This document shows positions 1-8,677 of a stretch of DNA of 23,907 bases, piece by piece. Position 1 is the first letter of the stretch; every line of letters begins with the position of its first letter. This DNA is from Clostridia bacterium BRH_c25 (GTDB lineage Bacteria; Bacillota_A; Clostridia; Lutisporales; Lutisporaceae), in the NCBI GenBank assembly GCA_001515955.1, contig LOES01000241.1, positions 1-23,907 of the forward strand, read 5' to 3'. The notes under the pieces are model-generated. The model was not told where the DNA came from and made no database searches. It was given only the letters and a program-made list of their open reading frames with translations. Both the position numbers and the translations under genes were made by a program.

Positions 1-2
1 GT

Positions 3-629
3 CACCACGGCCAGAGTCCCTTCAGAACCTACAATCAAATCCTTCAGACTGTACCCTGAGCTGTTCTTTACTATTTTGCCTCCTACCGTTATTATCTCTC
101 CATTTGGCAGAACTATTTCCAAACCTCTTACGTAGTCCCTTGTGACTCCATATTTTACAGCCCGCATACCACCAGCGTTGGTATTAATATTACCTCCGAT
201 GGTAGCACTTTTCTCTCCGGGATCGGGAGGATAAAAAAGCTCGCGTTCTTCTACAAACTTTGATATATCCATAAGCAGTACACCGGGTTCAACTGTCAGG
301 GTCAGATTTTCCTCATCCAGCTCCAGGATCCTGTTCATCCTGCAAAGGCTAATCATAATACCTCCGCAGATTGCTACAGAAGCTCCTACCAGTCCCGTTC
401 CCTGCCCTCTGGGAGTTATTGGAATATTGTTATCATAAGCATATTTCATAATTCTTGATACTTCTTCCGCGCTTTCTGCTTCTACCAGTGCTTCGGGGTA
501 TTTTTTCTCACCGGTCAGCTCATCATGACTGAAATCTTCATTAATTTCTTCACCGGTAAATACTCTTTCTCTTCCACAAATGGAATACAGAAACTCTATA
601 TCCTTTTCATCAATTTTCTTGTAATACAT
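3..629 (-). CDS. lctD: FAD-linked lactate dehydrogenase (GlcD/LctD-type), N-terminal 209 residues, cut by window edge
   Basis: This encodes the N-terminal part of a FAD-dependent 2-hydroxyacid dehydrogenase of the GlcD family. The start is ATG at 629, with AGGAGG seven bases upstream. The visible 209 residues are the PCMH-type FAD-binding half: [14 protein letters not shown] at about 75-90 and [17 protein letters not shown] further on are the two classic FAD-contact stretches, and [10 protein letters not shown] is the last part visible. The substrate half and C-terminus lie left of the window. It follows the etfA gene by 19 bases in the same direction. A GlcD-type enzyme next to etfB and a ferredoxin-domain etfA is the arrangement of the Acetobacterium lactate dehydrogenase LctBCD, which couples lactate oxidation to NAD+ reduction using reduced ferredoxin. 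Family and FAD binding are clear. Lactate, rather than glycolate or another 2-hydroxyacid, is inferred from the neighbours. Confidence 0.88.
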   Translation of the reverse strand, partial: MYYKKIDEKDIEFLYSICGRERVFTGEEINEDFSHDELTGEKKYPEALVEAESAEEVSRIMKYAYDNNIPITPRGQGTGLVGASVAICGGIMISLCRMNRILELDEENLTLTVEPGVLLMDISKFVEERELFYPPDPGEKSATIGGNINTNAGGMRAVKYGVTRDYVRGLEIVLPNGEIITVGGKIVKNSSGYSLKDLIVGSEGTLAVV

Positions 630-648
630 GTGAATCCCTCCTGATTTG

Positions 649-1872
649 TTATGACTGAAACTTACTGTTGACTCCGATTCCACCCGACTCTTTATACTCA
701 TTGATATCTTTTATAAGCTCCGGAATAATCTCATAAATATCCCCTATGATTCCATAATGGGCAACGTTGAATATTGGAGCATCAGGGTCTTTATTAATAG
801 CTATTATACATTCAGAATTGTTCATTCCTGCTGCAAACTGGACAGCACCTGAAACACCGCAGGTAATAATCAGCTTTGGCTTTACCGTCCTGCCACTTAA
901 CCCTATCTGCTTTCTGGCATCAGCCCAGCCCGCTTCAATGACCGGCCTTGTGGCAGCTACCTGAGCTCCGAGATAATCCGCAAGCTGATAAACCATCTGC
1001 AGATCTTCCTGCTTCTTGAAGGCTCTGCCTGCAACAATAAGCACTTCGGCATCCTCAATTGCTTCTGCCTTCTCTTTTTTCTTGATGTCCAACACAGTAA
1101 TTCTGGAATTTAACTTACTCTCCGCAATATCACAAGATGTAATCCTTCCTCTTATTTCCCTGGATATTTCAGGTGCGGGAAATATCTTGTACCTGACGGT
1201 AGCAAACTGCGGCCTGTGGTTTGGAGTAAAAATATGGGCCATTATATTCCCTCCAAAGGCCGGTCTGATCTGATCCATGTCGGTATTCTCCTGAATATCC
1301 AGAATAGTACAATCCGCAGTCAAACCTGTTCTGAATCTGGCTGCAACTCTCGGGGCAAGGGATCTCCCTACAGTGGTTCCTCCAACAAGCACAATCGAAG
1401 GTTTTATTTTGTTTATAAAATCCTCAAAAACTGCAGAGTATGGCTCTATCCTGAAATGCTCCAGCTCTTTCTTGTCGTATACGAATACATTGTCTACGCC
1501 GTATTCAAGTATTTTTTGTGCTTTGTCTTTAATATCATGACCAATAAATATGCAGTATACCGGATGGTTGATCTTGCTTGCCATTTCTTTTGCTTTGCCA
1601 ATGAGTTCATAGGTGACGGGATGTACTTCTCCCGACTGGTGCTCAACATATACTGCAATACCCTTCCATTGAGATTTGTCAATGGTCCTGGCAATTTCCT
1701 CCTTGAGCTCGAATACTCCATCAGGCCCGTTCTTTACACATATCTTGCACATTTTGCAGGCCGCATTTATCTGCAGACGCCCTTCCGAATACTCTATGGC
1801 AGAGAACGGGCACAGCTCTATCATCTCTTCAGGGCTGACCACCTTACTCTGATCTATAATAATTTTCACCAT
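649..1872 (-). CDS. lctC: Electron transfer flavoprotein alpha subunit with N-terminal [4Fe-4S] domain (LctC/EtfA)
   Basis: This is the alpha subunit of an electron transfer flavoprotein, 407 residues from ATG 1872. An in-frame TTG lies six codons further up, but AGGGGG sits correctly for the ATG. Residues 1-60 form a small ferredoxin-like domain with C21 (in LCPFSAIEY) and C39-x2-C42-x2-C45 ([11 protein letters not shown]), enough for one [4Fe-4S] cluster. The ETF alpha domain follows, ending in the FAD-binding C-terminal domain ([45 protein letters not shown]). The extra cluster domain is typical of the EtfA that partners lactate dehydrogenase in Acetobacterium and of CarE-like subunits, and would feed ferredoxin electrons into the bifurcating flavins. 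The gene starts 10 bases after the etfB stop, so the ribosome site overlaps the etfB end and the two are surely cotranscribed. Confidence 0.92.
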   Translation of the reverse strand: MVKIIIDQSKVVSPEEMIELCPFSAIEYSEGRLQINAACKMCKICVKNGPDGVFELKEEIARTIDKSQWKGIAVYVEHQSGEVHPVTYELIGKAKEMASKINHPVYCIFIGHDIKDKAQKILEYGVDNVFVYDKKELEHFRIEPYSAVFEDFINKIKPSIVLVGGTTVGRSLAPRVAARFRTGLTADCTILDIQENTDMDQIRPAFGGNIMAHIFTPNHRPQFATVRYKIFPAPEISREIRGRITSCDIAESKLNSRITVLDIKKKEKAEAIEDAEVLIVAGRAFKKQEDLQMVYQLADYLGAQVAATRPVIEAGWADARKQIGLSGRTVKPKLIITCGVSGAVQFAAGMNNSECIIAINKDPDAPIFNVAHYGIIGDIYEIIPELIKDINEYKESGGIGVNSKFQS

Positions 1873-1882
1873 TTTAAACCCC

Positions 1883-2671
1883 CTATACAAACTTCAATTT
1901 TTTCAATTTGTTGAATATCCTGCCGGCCAGCTCGATTCCGTCACCTTCCCAAATTTCATGGCCGGTGTTTACCTGGGGTGGGAAGACTCTCTTTACCTGG
2001 GTGGGCGAACCGTTCAACCCATAATTGTATTCGTTTTTATCCTCCAGATCATCAATACCAATGCAGGGTATATTCCTGTCCTGTGTTGCAAGCTTCAGCC
2101 TGAAGGACGGCAGCCTTGGCTGAAAAATACCTTTATCAACGGATATAAGACATGGGTATTGAAGCTCCAGAACCTCCACCGTATCTCCCATGTCGCTTTC
2201 CACTATAACTGTGCTTTCCCCGATACTATTAATCTTTAAGACATTTGATGCATGAGGTATACCTAAAAACTCTGCCAGCTCCGGTCCCACCTGTGCTGTA
2301 TCGCCATCCGTCGTCATTTTCCCGCAAATGATAAGGTCAGGACTCCCAAGCTTTTTCACACCCTGGGACAGAGCATAGGATGTGGCAAGAACATCTGCTC
2401 CTGCGAATTTCCGGTCGGTAAGCAGTGCTCCGCCGTCTACTCCCATCATATAGGCCTCTTTTATAATCTCTGCAGCCTGTGGAGGGCCCATGCTGATGAC
2501 ATTTACTGTCGCACCGTTACTCTCCTTTATTTTCAACGCTGTTTCAACAGCATACAGGTCATAAGGATTCATTTTTGACTCGACTCCATCCCTTTTTAGT
2601 ACCCCTGTTTCTTCATCTATTTTAACCTCTGTAGTTCCGGGAACCTGCTTTATACATACTAATATTTCCAT
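1883..2671 (-). CDS. lctB: Electron transfer flavoprotein beta subunit (LctB/EtfB)
   Basis: This is the beta subunit of the electron transfer flavoprotein, 262 residues, the usual family length. The start is ATG 2671 with AAGGAGG seven bases upstream. It opens with MEILVCIKQVPGTTEVKID. The nucleotide-binding stretch GKMTTDGDTAQVGPELAEFLG lies at about 115-135, matching the DGDTAQVGP motif that in bifurcating ETFs surrounds the bifurcating FAD near the NADH site; conventional ETFs hold AMP there. It is the first gene of the etfB-etfA-glcD set and has its own promoter and a FadR-type operator in the 94-base gap behind the upstream regulator gene. With etfA it would shuttle electrons between lactate dehydrogenase, ferredoxin and NAD+ in the cytoplasm. 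Family is certain. The bifurcating role rests on the motif and on the ferredoxin domain of its partner. Confidence 0.92.
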   Translation of the reverse strand: MEILVCIKQVPGTTEVKIDEETGVLKRDGVESKMNPYDLYAVETALKIKESNGATVNVISMGPPQAAEIIKEAYMMGVDGGALLTDRKFAGADVLATSYALSQGVKKLGSPDLIICGKMTTDGDTAQVGPELAEFLGIPHASNVLKINSIGESTVIVESDMGDTVEVLELQYPCLISVDKGIFQPRLPSFRLKLATQDRNIPCIGIDDLEDKNEYNYGLNGSPTQVKRVFPPQVNTGHEIWEGDGIELAGRIFNKLKKLKFV

Positions 2672-2694
2672 TTATATACCTCCTTTACACCTTT

Positions 2695-2728
2695 CTGGTA
2701 GAATGGTCATACCAGTGTTCTAATTATA
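2695..2728 (-). promoter_or_regulatory. Promoter and FadR-type operator for the lct genes
   Basis: On the minus strand a perfect TATAAT lies at 2723-2728; no good -35 box is seen at 17 bases. Directly downstream, over the expected start of transcription, is TGGTCATACCA (2704-2714), the TGGT-N3-ACCA pattern of FadR-subfamily operators such as those of LldR, PdhR and GlcC. A larger inverted repeat, CTGGTA (2695-2700) with TACCAG (2710-2715), shares its right arm with it. Placement just after the -10 box suggests repression, relieved by lactate, by the GntR-type protein encoded just upstream. Confidence 0.7.
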
Positions 2729-2765
2729 GGATATAGCAATTATTCAGATTTTGCAATAACAGTAT

Positions 2766-3470
2766 TTATTTTTCTTCCATTTCTTTTATAACCGAATTTA
2801 TATATTCCAAATGCTCCCTCATGTACCTGCCAGCATTCAATGAGTCACCGGCAACCAGCGAATCACATATTTTCTGATGCTGTTCAATGAGTAGGCTTTT
2901 GGATTCCTTGTTCCTGAGGATCAATTCCCTGGCATTATGTATGAAGTCATCAAGAATAGAAGATACTCCGTGCAGAAGGCTGATAATCAGGTAATTCCCC
3001 GAAACTTCGGCAATCTTGAAATGCAGTTGCTTGTCATATTCCGCGCTTTCAGCTTCTGTCCCGGAGTCTTTTAATTTTTGCATCAGCTCCAGTATTTCCG
3101 GCTTCTGCTCTTCCTTGATTCTTGCAGCGGCCAGAGAAGTGGTCTCGACCTCCAATATCTTTCGAAGCTCCAGAATATCCGCAGACCTGCCGTGATTCAA
3201 TGCAAACAGCATGGACAGCGGCTGAAAAAAACCGTCTTCCATATTCCCGCTTATAAAATTCCCCTCTCCCTGCCTGCTCTCAACAAGACCGATGATTTCC
3301 AGGGATCTTATGGCCTCCCTCACTGAGGTCCTGCTGACCTGCAGCTGCTCAGCCAGTTCTCTTTCCGAAACCAGCTTGTCACCCTTATTCAGCATTCCTT
3401 TTAGAACCATATCCTGAATCTGTTCAATTACCTGCTCATATACTCTTTTATTCTTAATCGGAGTAAACAT
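2766..3470 (-). CDS. GntR-family (FadR subfamily, FCD domain) transcriptional regulator, probable lactate repressor
   Basis: This is a 234-residue DNA-binding regulator. The start ATG 3470 is preferred because GAGG lies eight bases upstream. The in-frame ATG at 3503 has no ribosome site and would lie at or before the predicted start of transcription (TATAAT at 3506-3511). Residues about 5-70 are a GntR winged helix (GDKLVSERELAEQLQVSRTSVREAIRSLE). Residues about 85-225 are an all-helical FCD domain, with an Asp and three His in the places of its metal/ligand site (YDKQLHFKIA, IEQHQKI, MREHLEYI). Proteins of this subfamily sense 2-hydroxyacids (LldR, GlcC) or pyruvate (PdhR). It sits directly upstream of etfB, and a matching TGGT-N3-ACCA site lies in the gap. 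In Acetobacterium the corresponding gene is called lctA. The lactate ligand is inferred from context. Confidence 0.88.
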   Translation of the reverse strand: MFTPIKNKRVYEQVIEQIQDMVLKGMLNKGDKLVSERELAEQLQVSRTSVREAIRSLEIIGLVESRQGEGNFISGNMEDGFFQPLSMLFALNHGRSADILELRKILEVETTSLAAARIKEEQKPEILELMQKLKDSGTEAESAEYDKQLHFKIAEVSGNYLIISLLHGVSSILDDFIHNARELILRNKESKSLLIEQHQKICDSLVAGDSLNAGRYMREHLEYINSVIKEMEEK

Positions 3471-3505
3471 ACCGCCAACCTCTTTTCTCTTGTTGCTTTC
3501 CATAA

Positions 3506-3535
3506 ATTATAGCATATGCCGGGACATACAATCAA
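3506..3535 (-). promoter_or_regulatory. Promoter of the GntR-type regulator
   Basis: On the minus strand TTGATT (3530-3535) and TATAAT (3506-3511) are separated by 18 bases, a good sigma-A-type promoter. The transcript would begin near 3499, which excludes the upstream ATG at 3503 and supports the start at 3470. Confidence 0.6.
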
Positions 3536-3554
3536 AATAATAATTATCAGATAA

Positions 3555-3587
3555 AACAGCCCCCTGAAAAAGCTTCAGGGGGCTGTT
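3555..3587 (-). terminator. Rho-independent terminator of yyaL
   Basis: A 14-bp perfect inverted repeat (3555-3568 with 3574-3587, five-base loop) has a G/C-rich core. It is followed on the minus strand by TTTT at the end of the stem. It lies 25 bases beyond the yyaL stop and just before the promoter of the GntR-type gene. Confidence 0.85.
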
Positions 3588-3611
3588 CCCGTTCGTAGAT
3601 GCTTGAGCACT

Positions 3612-5686
3612 TTACTTACCTGTGACCATTCCTTCAAACTCCTTCAGGTCTGTCACAGGCGCCCTGCAGGCAAAATTCTCACATATATATGCCGTTGCCT
3701 TGTCTTCTACCATTATCTGGCCTTCCGTATATGGAACAATGCTTGTTATATCTGCTGCCACCGCTTCTGCATCCTTGAATACAACTACGGTAAAGGGAAG
3801 GAAGCTTTTGTTGGCCATGGAAAGCATTCTCCCGGCGCTCTCATCCTTCCGGTCTCCGACTATAACTATCTCACTTGCTTTGCTGTTCATGAAAAGAAGT
3901 GCCATAAGCATATGGGTATATCCCATGGGATATCCTTCAATCATTCCACTAAAGGCCTTAAGCTGCTCATAAGCTTTATCCTCCAGCTCAGAATCCCCTG
4001 TAAGCCTGGATAATCTCAGAAAGTTTACAGCAGCTACTGAGTTGCCGGATGGTGTTGCACCGTCATATACATCCTTAGGCCTTACTATCAGCTGCTCGCT
4101 GTCACTTCCATACAGGTAGAGCCCTCCATTGTCCTCGTCATAGAAATACTTCAGCATATCCCTGTTCAGAGCTAAGGCAAATTTCAGATATTCAGCCTTA
4201 AAAGTAGCTTCATAAAGCTCTATCAGTCCCCATATCAGGAAGGCATAATCATCCAGGTACCCGGGATAAGCCGCTTCCCCTTCTCTATATCTGGCAAACA
4301 GCCTGCCATCACCCCGCACAAGCTTTGATCTTATAAAAGCTACGGCTTTTTCTGCTGCTTCCGCATATTTCTTATTGTCCAGTGCTCTTGCACCTATTGA
4401 TAATGCAGCTATCATCAAGCCGTTCCATGAGGTTAGTATTTTATCATCCTTATAGGGATGTATCCGCTTTTCTCTTGCTTCATACACTTTCTTTCTGTAG
4501 TCTTCTACCGGATTTGCAGTTATTCTGCCGAAGGCCTCCTCGTTATGCAGCAGGTTGGGTATGCTCTTTTCCTCAAAGTTGCCCTTCTCATTTATCCCAT
4601 AATAGCCGTTGAACTCTACAGCAGCATCTTCGCCCAGAATGTCAGTTACCTCCTTTGGACTCCAGACATAGAACCTGCCCTCCACCCCTTCCGAGTCAGC
4701 GTCCTCTGCAGAGTAAAACCCTCCTTCCGTTGAGGTCATATCTCTAAGCACATACTCGAATATCTGCCTGGCCACCTCTCCATACGGTTTCTTTCCGGTG
4801 GCTTGATATGCTTCCAGATATATAATAGCAAGCTCGGCATTATCGTATAGCATTTTTTCAAAATGCGGCACCAGCCATTTTCTATCTGTTGAGTACCTCG
4901 AAAACCCATAGCCTACATGATCATATATGCCCCCTTTGTACATCGATAGCAGAGTTTTTTCTACCATTTCCAGAGCATCGGGATCATTTGTGACCTTCCA
5001 ATATCTCAGTAAGAACTGCAAATTATGCGGTGTAGGGAACTTGGGAGCTCTCCCGAAACCTCCGTATTCACTGTCAAAGCTCGCCTTGAAGCCCTTGAAT
5101 GCCTTGCCTGCAGTCTCGATATCAAGTTTTCCCTTCGAAGCTTCTCCTGAATCCGACTTTAAATGCTCCAATATATTATCTGAAGCTTCGAGAAGGCTAT
5201 CTTTCTGTGTGTTCCAGGAATCCATGGTTTTCTCCAGTATCTCAAGTACTCCCGGATAGCCCATCCTCGCCTTTTTGGGGAAGTATGTACCTGCAAAGAA
5301 AGGCTTCTTATCCGGCGTCATAATGATGGTCAGAGGCCATCCTCCGCTTCCGGTCAGCGCCTGACACACATTCATATATATATGGTCTATATCAGGCCGC
5401 TCCTCCCTGTCTACCTTTATTGCAATGAAATCCTTATTCAATGCCCTGGCTACTTCCTCATCCTCAAAGGATTCCCTCTCCATTACATGACACCAATGAC
5501 AAGTTCATCATAGTAGACAAGTCAGCTATACCCAATAGATAGGAAAACAGGCTTATCTTCCAGCCTTGCTTTCTCAAATGCTTCTTCTCCCCAGGGATAC
5601 CAGTCAACTGGATTATAAGCGTGTTGCAGCAGATAGGGAGATTTTTCATTGATTAACCTATTGGGTATTTTCTTTTGATTGTCCAC
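3612..5686 (-). pseudogene. yyaL: YyaL-type thioredoxin-domain protein, broken by a 20-base frameshifting insertion
   Basis: The start is GTG 5686 with AAGGAGG seven bases upstream. The frame runs through [18 protein letters not shown] and [14 protein letters not shown] to SIGYS, then meets TGA at 5522-5524. The other frame resumes with the expected TCHWCHVMERESF. Removing bases 5505-5524 (20 bases) restores one frame of about 684 residues, the normal family length. The inserted bases repeat the next seven (ACTTGTC occurs twice, 18 bases apart), as a slippage or duplication would leave. The CHWC pair of the thioredoxin-like domain is thus cut from the start codon. The rest (thioredoxin-like domain to about 190, then the six-hairpin-glycosidase-like domain with FSRYSTDRKWLVPHFEKMLYDNA and DDKILTSWNGLMIAALS) is undamaged. 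The cellular role of YyaL/SPATA20 proteins is poorly known. An assembly error is possible, since no other damage is seen. Confidence 0.88.
5505..5524 (-). other. 20-base frameshifting insertion inside yyaL
   Basis: This lies between the codons for Ser of SIGYS (5525-5527) and Thr of TCHWC (5502-5504). It begins with the stop TGA, and its first part contains ACTTGTC, which recurs immediately after the insert. Twenty is not a multiple of three, so it breaks the frame. Confidence 0.85.
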
Positions 5687-5746
5687 AGGACCACCTCCTT
5701 TCAAAATAGGACGCATTTGCAATCACAAATACATCCAGCTTATAAC

Positions 5747-7261
5747 TTACTTGAAATTGATTTTGATTCTAATATTTTCTCCTTGCTTATACCATATTAT
5801 ACTTTCCAGAGTAGTACGATATAAATCATTCCGGCTTGAATTGTCTGTTGCCGTGGTGATGTTATTAAAAAAGTTTGATAAAGCTTCTAATCTTTCAGCG
5901 TTTGACAATCGCTGATTATTGTTTGTATTTTTACGAAGCTCATTAATCTCATTAATCAAATTATTTATCTCAAGCTCTCTTTTTTTCTTTCTTTCCAACC
6001 ATTCTTCCCGGCTATAGTCTCCCATCTCATAGGCATCATTTATCAATGTTAATGCCTTTTTCTGCTTTGATAAAAGTGTCTCTTTCTCTTCCAAAAGAAT
6101 TTGTAACATTTCATTACTGTTATCTTCTTGCTCAATATCCGTCAGGAAACTGTCTTTATATTTGGCAATTTCGGCAAGCACCATATCTTCTATCACAGAA
6201 ACGATAATTCCTTCATTACGGCATTTTTCTCCTAATGGATCGATGTACCAGCATGGTTTCATATAGTACTTATCCCGTTTAATGTAAAAAGTATGGGAAT
6301 GGCCGCATCTTTCGCACTTAATTAAGCCGGAGAATCCAAATGTTTTATGCCGAGCTTTTTTTTCTATCAGCTTTCTGTCGGCAATAAACTGGACAATTTT
6401 ATCATGTTCTTCCTGGGTTTTCACAGGCTCATGACAATTTTCTACGATAACCCATTCGCTTTGGGGAAGTATTTTTACATCCTTGGCATTGGGACGTTTG
6501 TTCTTGTGCCCATCGCCCTGCGATTTATTGCTTATGATTTTTCCTAAATGCGTTTCATCGATGAGTAACCTTTGAATGGTGACTGCACTCCAATAGTTCC
6601 CTTTTGGAGTAAAAACATTTTTGTTATTAAGGTTTTCCGCAATTTTTCTCGGAGAAGCTCCATTCACTGCAAGTTCAATTATGTTTCTATATATCTTATA
6701 TCTTTCATCATCGATGACAAGACCTTTTTCATTATATTTATCATGATAGCACTGATATACATAAGGGAAGGGAGGGGTGCCATTTGTCCATTGTCCGCGT
6801 CTTGCTCCAATTTTTTTTCCCTGCCGCAAGCGTTTGGTAATCATTTTATATTCCTGTCTCGCAAAAAAGCCTTTCAAATCAGCGTATGTATCATCAATAT
6901 CATTATTTAAATCATAGATCTTATCCGGTGTGATAATGAGGGTATCGGATTTTTGAAATGCTTTTTTTAACCGATCCTGCTCTCCGAGGTCACCACGGCC
7001 CAGTCTATCATAATCAACAACGCAAACAGCGTCATACATACCTTCTTCAATTTCCTTAAGAAGTTTGCAAATTTTTGGACGCATGTCTATGCTGTCCGAA
7101 GTTCCAACCTCCATATATTCAACGTATTTGAAATTGTTTTTATGACAAAGATCGGTGAGTATCAAGCGGTGTTTTTCTAAATCCTCCATGCTCTCAGCAC
7201 GGGATTTTCTGATATAAATAGCAACATATCGAATATCGTATTTTTTGCTTTCAATATCCAC
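5747..7261 (-). CDS. Large serine recombinase (resolvase/invertase family integrase)
   Basis: This is a site-specific recombinase of about 504 residues. GTG 7261 is chosen because GGAGG lies eight bases upstream; the frame is open five codons more. Residues 10-140 are the resolvase catalytic domain: YIRKSRAES carries the nucleophile Ser20, and VVDYDRLGRGDLGEQD and GFFARQEYKMITKRLRQGKK follow. The recombinase DNA-binding domain comes next (AENLNNKNVFTPKGNYWSAV). Then comes a zinc ribbon (CERCGH, then CWYIDPLGEKC) and a Lys/Glu-rich coiled coil (about 380-450). Size and layout are those of phage and integrative-element integrases rather than small resolvases. Its stop is 60 bases from the yyaL start codon, so it probably marks one end of an integrated element inserted in front of yyaL. 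It is probably the last gene of the module that begins with the response regulator at 9912. Confidence 0.93.
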   Translation of the reverse strand: MDIESKKYDIRYVAIYIRKSRAESMEDLEKHRLILTDLCHKNNFKYVEYMEVGTSDSIDMRPKICKLLKEIEEGMYDAVCVVDYDRLGRGDLGEQDRLKKAFQKSDTLIITPDKIYDLNNDIDDTYADLKGFFARQEYKMITKRLRQGKKIGARRGQWTNGTPPFPYVYQCYHDKYNEKGLVIDDERYKIYRNIIELAVNGASPRKIAENLNNKNVFTPKGNYWSAVTIQRLLIDETHLGKIISNKSQGDGHKNKRPNAKDVKILPQSEWVIVENCHEPVKTQEEHDKIVQFIADRKLIEKKARHKTFGFSGLIKCERCGHSHTFYIKRDKYYMKPCWYIDPLGEKCRNEGIIVSVIEDMVLAEIAKYKDSFLTDIEQEDNSNEMLQILLEEKETLLSKQKKALTLINDAYEMGDYSREEWLERKKKRELEINNLINEINELRKNTNNNQRLSNAERLEALSNFFNNITTATDNSSRNDLYRTTLESIIWYKQGENIRIKINFK

Positions 7262-7431
7262 TATACTCACCTCCACTTACTATCACAGAATATCCAAACT
7301 ATATGGACATGCATTTGCCGTAGTGATATACAAAACAAAAATATCCTTATGTTGATATTATGAATTCATATACGGATACAGTCAAAGGTACTATATCCTT
7401 TATTAAATAATTGGAGGAACTATAGATACCA

Positions 7432-7542
7432 TTGAAAGATGCCGAGAATGGAAATAGAGGACGACACATTATTCATGCTGCAATTTATCAGAAGATTGAC
7501 CGAATGAATACTTTAAATACTGAACATTATGCTACCAGATAA
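7432..7542 (+). CDS. Very small coding-like ORF of unknown function, possibly a relic
   Basis: The plus-strand frame, from TTG 7432 to TAA 7540-7542, reads as a 36-residue basic peptide containing GNRGRHIIHAAIYQKIDRMN, which looks more protein-like than random reading. A stop lies just upstream (7423-7425). The only ribosome-like GGAGG (7413-7417) is 14 bases before the TTG. It may be the C-terminal scrap of an element gene. I do not recognise the family. Confidence 0.25.
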   Translation: MKDAENGNRGRHIIHAAIYQKIDRMNTLNTEHYATR

Positions 7543-7551
7543 TTTCATTTA

Positions 7552-7710
7552 TTATCGTTTAACGACTTGCTTGTTATAGACAGGACAGGTCGATTTATTT
7601 ATCTCAGCATTTTGCTGAATTTCATACAGTTTTTTTTGAAAATTCTTCAAAGCCTTGATAGATGGTATATTTGAAACAACAATAATTTTCAGCTTATTAT
7701 CGTTATACAT
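7552..7710 (-). CDS. Small mobile-element protein, 52 residues, unknown function
   Basis: ATG 7710 with GGAGG six bases upstream gives MYNDNKLKIIVVSNIPSIKA and then a Lys/Gln-rich helix, ending in CPVYNKQVVKR. It has no membrane segment. Small basic ORFs of this kind commonly sit between the sigma-like gene and the serine recombinase of clostridial elements. It lies 290 bases before the recombinase on the same strand. I do not recognise a named family. The good ribosome site and the element context support it as real. Confidence 0.6.
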   Translation of the reverse strand: MYNDNKLKIIVVSNIPSIKALKNFQKKLYEIQQNAEINKSTCPVYNKQVVKR

Positions 7711-8232
7711 ATGGCACCTCCAAATTACTCCAGTAATATGTGGCAGGTCGGGATATGCTGTGATCAAGAAACACATATATGCCTATACGAACATACCCCA
7801 TTGCCACTTCTGTTTTGGTTTTATCGTTTCATGAGCTTTATCCGGCGAACGGCAGTTGACCGTTCTCATAGAAATTACATCTCCTCGCCAACGGCCAGGG
7901 CACACTCTGGGACTTAACCTCGACTATGCGCAAGTATCATTATCCCTCCGTACGTGTCATCGCCTTAAATGCAGCCAGCATTTATTCATTGCACGGGCAT
8001 TTGTCGCTCACACCTTGCCTTCATCCAATCCGCAAGCGGCATTGATCCTTCGGCTGCAATCCGGCATATTACCGGACAGGTGGTCCTGGCGTACCTACAA
8101 TCTGGCTTTCCTTCAGAGGACATACGGGGAAAGTACCGAAAAAAACACCTATTCAATTTCCAAGGTTCACTTGAGGGGGTAGAGTTTGTCCCTCTGTTAA
8201 TCAGCAGATTTTTTCAGCGAAAGTTAACCCAA
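7711..8232. other. 522-base gap in the mobile module: GC-richer, palindrome-bearing, no convincing gene
   Basis: Open frames exist on the plus strand (7856-8182 and 7969-8250), but they lack ribosome sites and family character. On the minus strand only tiny ORFs occur, some with Shine-Dalgarno-like sites: GGAGGGATAATG near 7943 opens an eight-codon ORF, and an ATG at 7869 opens 27 codons. Local inverted repeats include TCCGG-N7-CCGGA near 8060-8077 and GAACGG-N7-CCGTTC near 7847-7865. The stretch is clearly GC-richer than the A/T-rich genes beside it. A structured RNA or a cis-acting transfer or replication site is possible, but nothing here proves either. Confidence 0.4.
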
Positions 8233-8655
8233 TCAGTAATTATTTTTTAGAAATTTTTCTATTCTTTTTAAGCCTTGCTCAATGGAATGTATTATAGCGG
8301 GCTTACTCACGCCTTCAATCCTGGCTATTTCCGATTTAGTCATATCAAGAAAAAAATAGGCATAGATGCGCTTTGCCTGTTTTTCCGAAAGGCTGTTGAT
8401 AGCGGCATACAATTCCTGATTACTCATTTTTCTCTCATAGATCTCCTCTGGCGATAAGACCAGCAGGATGACATCCTTTTCAATACGGTCGCCGATATCG
8501 AGGGAATAGTATGCCTTGTGGGCACGCGTACGCTCATGATCTGCATGTTCCTTTCGACTAAGTTGATTTAAAAGTGTAAAAATTTCATTTGTCATTTCAA
8601 CGAAAAAGTCAGATTTATAGAATGGGTAATAATCCCGCAAATTGATCCTTATCAT
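8233..8655 (-). CDS. Sigma-70-like factor of Tn1549/clostridial conjugative-element type
   Basis: This is a 140-residue protein from ATG 8655, with GGAGG seven bases upstream; the longer open frame to 8751 has no start with a ribosome site. It begins MIRINLRDYYPFYKSDFF and has ERTRAHKAYYSLD in the middle. It ends in a sigma region-4-like helix-turn-helix at about 100-135 (MTKSEIARIEGVSKPAIIHS). The start, the HKAYYSLD stretch and the length are those of the small sigma-like proteins carried by Tn1549-type elements. Such proteins are taken to activate element genes; the target promoters are not established. The gene lies downstream of a promoter, a leader and a terminator-like hairpin, and upstream of the 52-residue ORF and the recombinase, all in the same direction. 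Confidence 0.85.
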   Translation of the reverse strand: MIRINLRDYYPFYKSDFFVEMTNEIFTLLNQLSRKEHADHERTRAHKAYYSLDIGDRIEKDVILLVLSPEEIYERKMSNQELYAAINSLSEKQAKRIYAYFFLDMTKSEIARIEGVSKPAIIHSIEQGLKRIEKFLKNNY

Positions 8656-8677
8656 ATATGAACCTCCATTTTGGTTT

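Noticed and set aside
1216..1914. Plus-strand 232-codon frame opposite etfA.
   Set aside because: It is a shadow of a certain gene: etfA matches its family throughout on the other strand.
5502..5527. Translational bypassing (T4 gene 60 type) over the yyaL insertion, since a stop follows the last codon directly.
   Set aside because: A matching landing codon is needed. The codon before the gap is AGC, and no AGC or AGT stands just before the resumed frame. Simple duplication explains the insert.
7856..8250. Plus-strand ORFs in the GC-richer block as genes.
   Set aside because: They have no ribosome sites, no recognisable domains and overlapping competing frames, and they oppose the direction of the module.
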